This document shows, piece after piece, positions 16,164 to 18,001 of a DNA stretch of 18,001 bases (the first letter of the stretch is position 1; each line of letters starts with the position of its first letter). The translations under genes and the position numbers were made by a program. The DNA is from Streptomyces griseoluteus. Its GTDB lineage: Bacteria > Actinomycetota > Actinomycetes > Streptomycetales > Streptomycetaceae. The stretch covers positions 1 through 18,001 of the forward strand of contig JOBE01000085.1 in the NCBI GenBank assembly GCA_000717735.1, written 5' to 3'. The notes beneath the pieces are model-generated. The model saw only the letters and a program-made list of their open reading frames with translations, did not search any database and was not told where the DNA came from.

Positions 16164-17345
16164 TCACCGGAAGATGCCGGTGTGGCCGAGGGAGTACCGG
16201 CCGGGCTGGGGGTAGACGGCGAGGCCGTGGGGGCCGCCGCCGACGGGGATGCGGGCGAGCTGCTTTCCGGTGGTGGTGTCGATGGCGTAGACCTCGGAGT
16301 CGTAGCGGCCGGAGAGCCACAGGACCTTGCCGTCGGCGGAGACGCCGCCCATGTCGGGGGAGCCGCCGTCCGGCAGCCACCACTTCTTGGTGAGCTTGTT
16401 CTTCGCGAAGTCGAAGACGGAGACGGAGCCCTCGCCGCGGTTGGGGACGTACATCTCGCGCGAGTCCCGGCTGATGTAGAGGCCGTGGCAGCCCTTGCCT
16501 GTGGGCAGGAGCTGCGGGGTGGTGAACTTCTCGCCGTCGAGGACCCACATGCCGTGGGCCATCATGTCGGCGATGTAGAAGGTCTTGCCGTCGGGCGAGA
16601 TCTTCACGTCCTGCGGCATGGCGCCCTCGAAGGGCAGTTTCTGCTGGCCGATCACCTCCATCTTCTCGGTGTCGACCTTGAGGAGTTCGCCGGAGAACTC
16701 GCAGGAGACGACGAAGTAGCGCCCGTCGGCGGAGAAGTCGGCGTGGTTGACGCCGTAGCAGCTGACCGGGACGGTCTTCTTCCGTTCCATGGTGTGGGGG
16801 TCGCGGAAGACGAGTTCGCGGTCGAGGGAGGCCATCACGACGGCGTACTTGCCGTTGGGCGTGAAGTAGAGGTTGTACGGGTCGTGGACCTCGACGGGCT
16901 TGCCGGCGACGCCGGTGGCGGGGTCGATGGGGGTGAGGGTGTGGCCCCGGTTGTTGTTGACCCAGAGGGTCTTCATGTCCCAGGAGGGGACGACGTGCTG
17001 GGGCTGGATGCCGACCGGGATGGTCTCGATGACCTGGTACGTGGCCGGGTCGATGACCGAGACGGTGTTGGAGTTGGTGTTGGGGACGTAGACCCGGGAG
17101 GGGAAGTCCTTGACGACCGGGGAGAGCCGGTTCGGCCGGTCGGCGGCGTAGACGTCGTTCGGGTCGAGGACGGGCGGCATGCCGGGGAGTCCCGCGGGGG
17201 CGGCGGCCGGCTTGCGCACGGCGGGGGCGGCGGCCTTCTTCACGGGAGCGGCGCCGTCGCCGGGGTCCCCGCTGCCGCAGGCGGTGAGGGTGGTGAGGAG
17301 GGCGGCGGCGAGGAGGGTCCTGGTGCGCCGGGAGAGGTGTGCCAT
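16164..17345 (-). CDS. YVTN-type beta-propeller lipoprotein
   Basis: A 393-aa exported lipoprotein. The signal is MAHLSRRTRTLLAAALLTTL with lipobox LTAC and lipidated C23, followed by a Pro/Ala/Lys linker to about residue 55. The mature part is built of repeated propeller blades with the YVTN pattern: RVYVPNTNSNTVSVIDPAT at about 84-102, a blade with VIGQQKLPFEGAMPQDVKIS, MYVPNRGEGSVSVFDF, and the last VYAIDTTTGKQLARIPVGGGPHGLAV. Such propellers usually bind proteins or cell-surface ligands, and some are enzymes; no catalytic motif is recognisable. The ATG at 17345 overlaps the deacetylase stop as TGATG, so the two are probably co-translated and may act together at the cell surface. Confidence 0.88.
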   Translation of the reverse strand: MAHLSRRTRTLLAAALLTTLTACGSGDPGDGAAPVKKAAAPAVRKPAAAPAGLPGMPPVLDPNDVYAADRPNRLSPVVKDFPSRVYVPNTNSNTVSVIDPATYQVIETIPVGIQPQHVVPSWDMKTLWVNNNRGHTLTPIDPATGVAGKPVEVHDPYNLYFTPNGKYAVVMASLDRELVFRDPHTMERKKTVPVSCYGVNHADFSADGRYFVVSCEFSGELLKVDTEKMEVIGQQKLPFEGAMPQDVKISPDGKTFYIADMMAHGMWVLDGEKFTTPQLLPTGKGCHGLYISRDSREMYVPNRGEGSVSVFDFAKNKLTKKWWLPDGGSPDMGGVSADGKVLWLSGRYDSEVYAIDTTTGKQLARIPVGGGPHGLAVYPQPGRYSLGHTGIFR

Positions 17346-18001
17346 CAGGTCAGCAGCTCCGTGGTGGTGACCGCGCGCAGCCCGCGGCGGTCGAGGTCGG
17401 CGAGGAGGAGGGGCAGGGCGACGGCGGTGTCCGGGTAGCCGAAGTGCAGGCTGACGACGGATCCGGGGCGGACCGTGCCGGTGACGTTGCGGACGACGGC
17501 GGCGCCGCCTGGCGAGGTGAAGTCGAGGGAGTCGACGTCGTACGAGAGGACGTGCGGGTATCCGGCGCGGTGTGCGGCGCGCAGGACGGCGGGGGCGGCG
17601 TGCCGGGTGCGGGAGGGCCGGAACCAGGTGCCGATGGAGCCGGTGAGCCGGCGCAGCCGGGTGGCGCAGGCCTCGATCTCGGCGTGGGCCTCGGCCTCGG
17701 TCATGGCGTTGACGTCGGTGTGGTGCTGGGTGTGGTTGCCGAGGTCGTGGCCGCCGTCGAGGACGCGGCGGGCCATGCCGGGGTGGGCGTCGAGCCAGCT
17801 GCCGACGGCGAGGACGGTGACGCGGGCGCCGGCCTTCTCGGCCTGGGTGAGGAGCGTCCGGGCGAGGGCGGGGTCGCCCTGGCCGTGGAAGGTGAGGGCG
17901 ACCAGGGGCCGGCCGCGGGGGCCGTGGGTGATCTCGGCGGGCTGTCCGGGGAGACGCCGCGGGGCGGGAGCGGCGGCGGGCGCGGGGGCGGGGCGGCGGG
18001 G
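17345..18001 (-). CDS. Polysaccharide deacetylase-like protein (partial, 5' end outside window)
   Basis: The frame stays open to the window edge, so at least 218 residues are present and the start lies beyond 18001. NodB-fold motifs can be followed: strand VALTF then HGQGDP (17870-17893) where family members have TFDDG, the metal site HTQHH at 17720-17734, WFRPSRTRH at 17615-17620 and after, DVDSLDF, and SLHFG near 17438-17452. The last is the catalytic-histidine motif. The family removes N- or O-acetyl groups from peptidoglycan or other glycans using a bound metal. Here both aspartates of motif 1 are absent from their usual place, so activity or substrate may differ. The segment near the window edge is Pro/Ala/Arg-rich, consistent with a linker after an N-terminal signal or anchor that is not visible. 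Confidence 0.85.
   Translation of the reverse strand, partial: PRRPAPAPAAAPAPRRLPGQPAEITHGPRGRPLVALTFHGQGDPALARTLLTQAEKAGARVTVLAVGSWLDAHPGMARRVLDGGHDLGNHTQHHTDVNAMTEAEAHAEIEACATRLRRLTGSIGTWFRPSRTRHAAPAVLRAAHRAGYPHVLSYDVDSLDFTSPGGAAVVRNVTGTVRPGSVVSLHFGYPDTAVALPLLLADLDRRGLRAVTTTELLT

Overview
The window comes from a high-GC actinomycete, almost certainly Streptomyces. Codon third positions are strongly G/C biased, GTG starts and purine-rich ribosome binding sites are common, and a tandem glycine riboswitch lies ahead of gcvT. From memory, not from a search, the gene order (peptide ABC transporter, two SseB-family genes, a P-loop gene, gcvT-gcvH-glyA, sdaA, a CopD-like protein, an EF-hand protein, a beta-propeller lipoprotein and a deacetylase) resembles the SCO5460-SCO5480 part of the S. 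coelicolor core chromosome.

Left part (1-6700), minus strand: a five-gene peptide importer operon in the order permease, lipoprotein binding protein, permease, ATPase, ATPase. The last three genes overlap by 4 bases. A 38-bp perfect palindrome sits between the binding-protein gene and the second permease gene. Two strong dyads, one of them a 58-bp perfect palindrome at the window edge, follow the operon.

Middle (6700-9300), minus strand: two SseB-family ('enhanced serine sensitivity') genes and a small P-loop NTPase/kinase-like gene. Between the two sseB genes lies a 160-nt element with 22-nt perfect terminal inverted repeats. It also has a second internal stem whose G-T pairs make sense as G-U pairs only on the plus strand. 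This is the least explained sequence in the window.

Right-centre (9440-14110), plus strand: a two-aptamer glycine riboswitch followed by gcvT, gcvH and glyA, then sdaA with its own leader. Together these cleave glycine, interconvert glycine and serine, and deaminate serine to pyruvate. GcvP and the lipoamide dehydrogenase are not in the window. SseB genes beside serine/glycine genes is a suggestive association.

Right end (14130-18001): a plus-strand lipoprotein gene that appears frameshifted, then a convergent minus-strand group: a CopD-family membrane protein, a two-EF-hand calcium-binding protein, a YVTN-type beta-propeller lipoprotein and, coupled to it through TGATG, a polysaccharide-deacetylase-like protein. 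The deacetylase runs off the window and lacks the classical first catalytic motif. No tRNA, rRNA, CRISPR array, intact insertion sequence or phage gene was seen.
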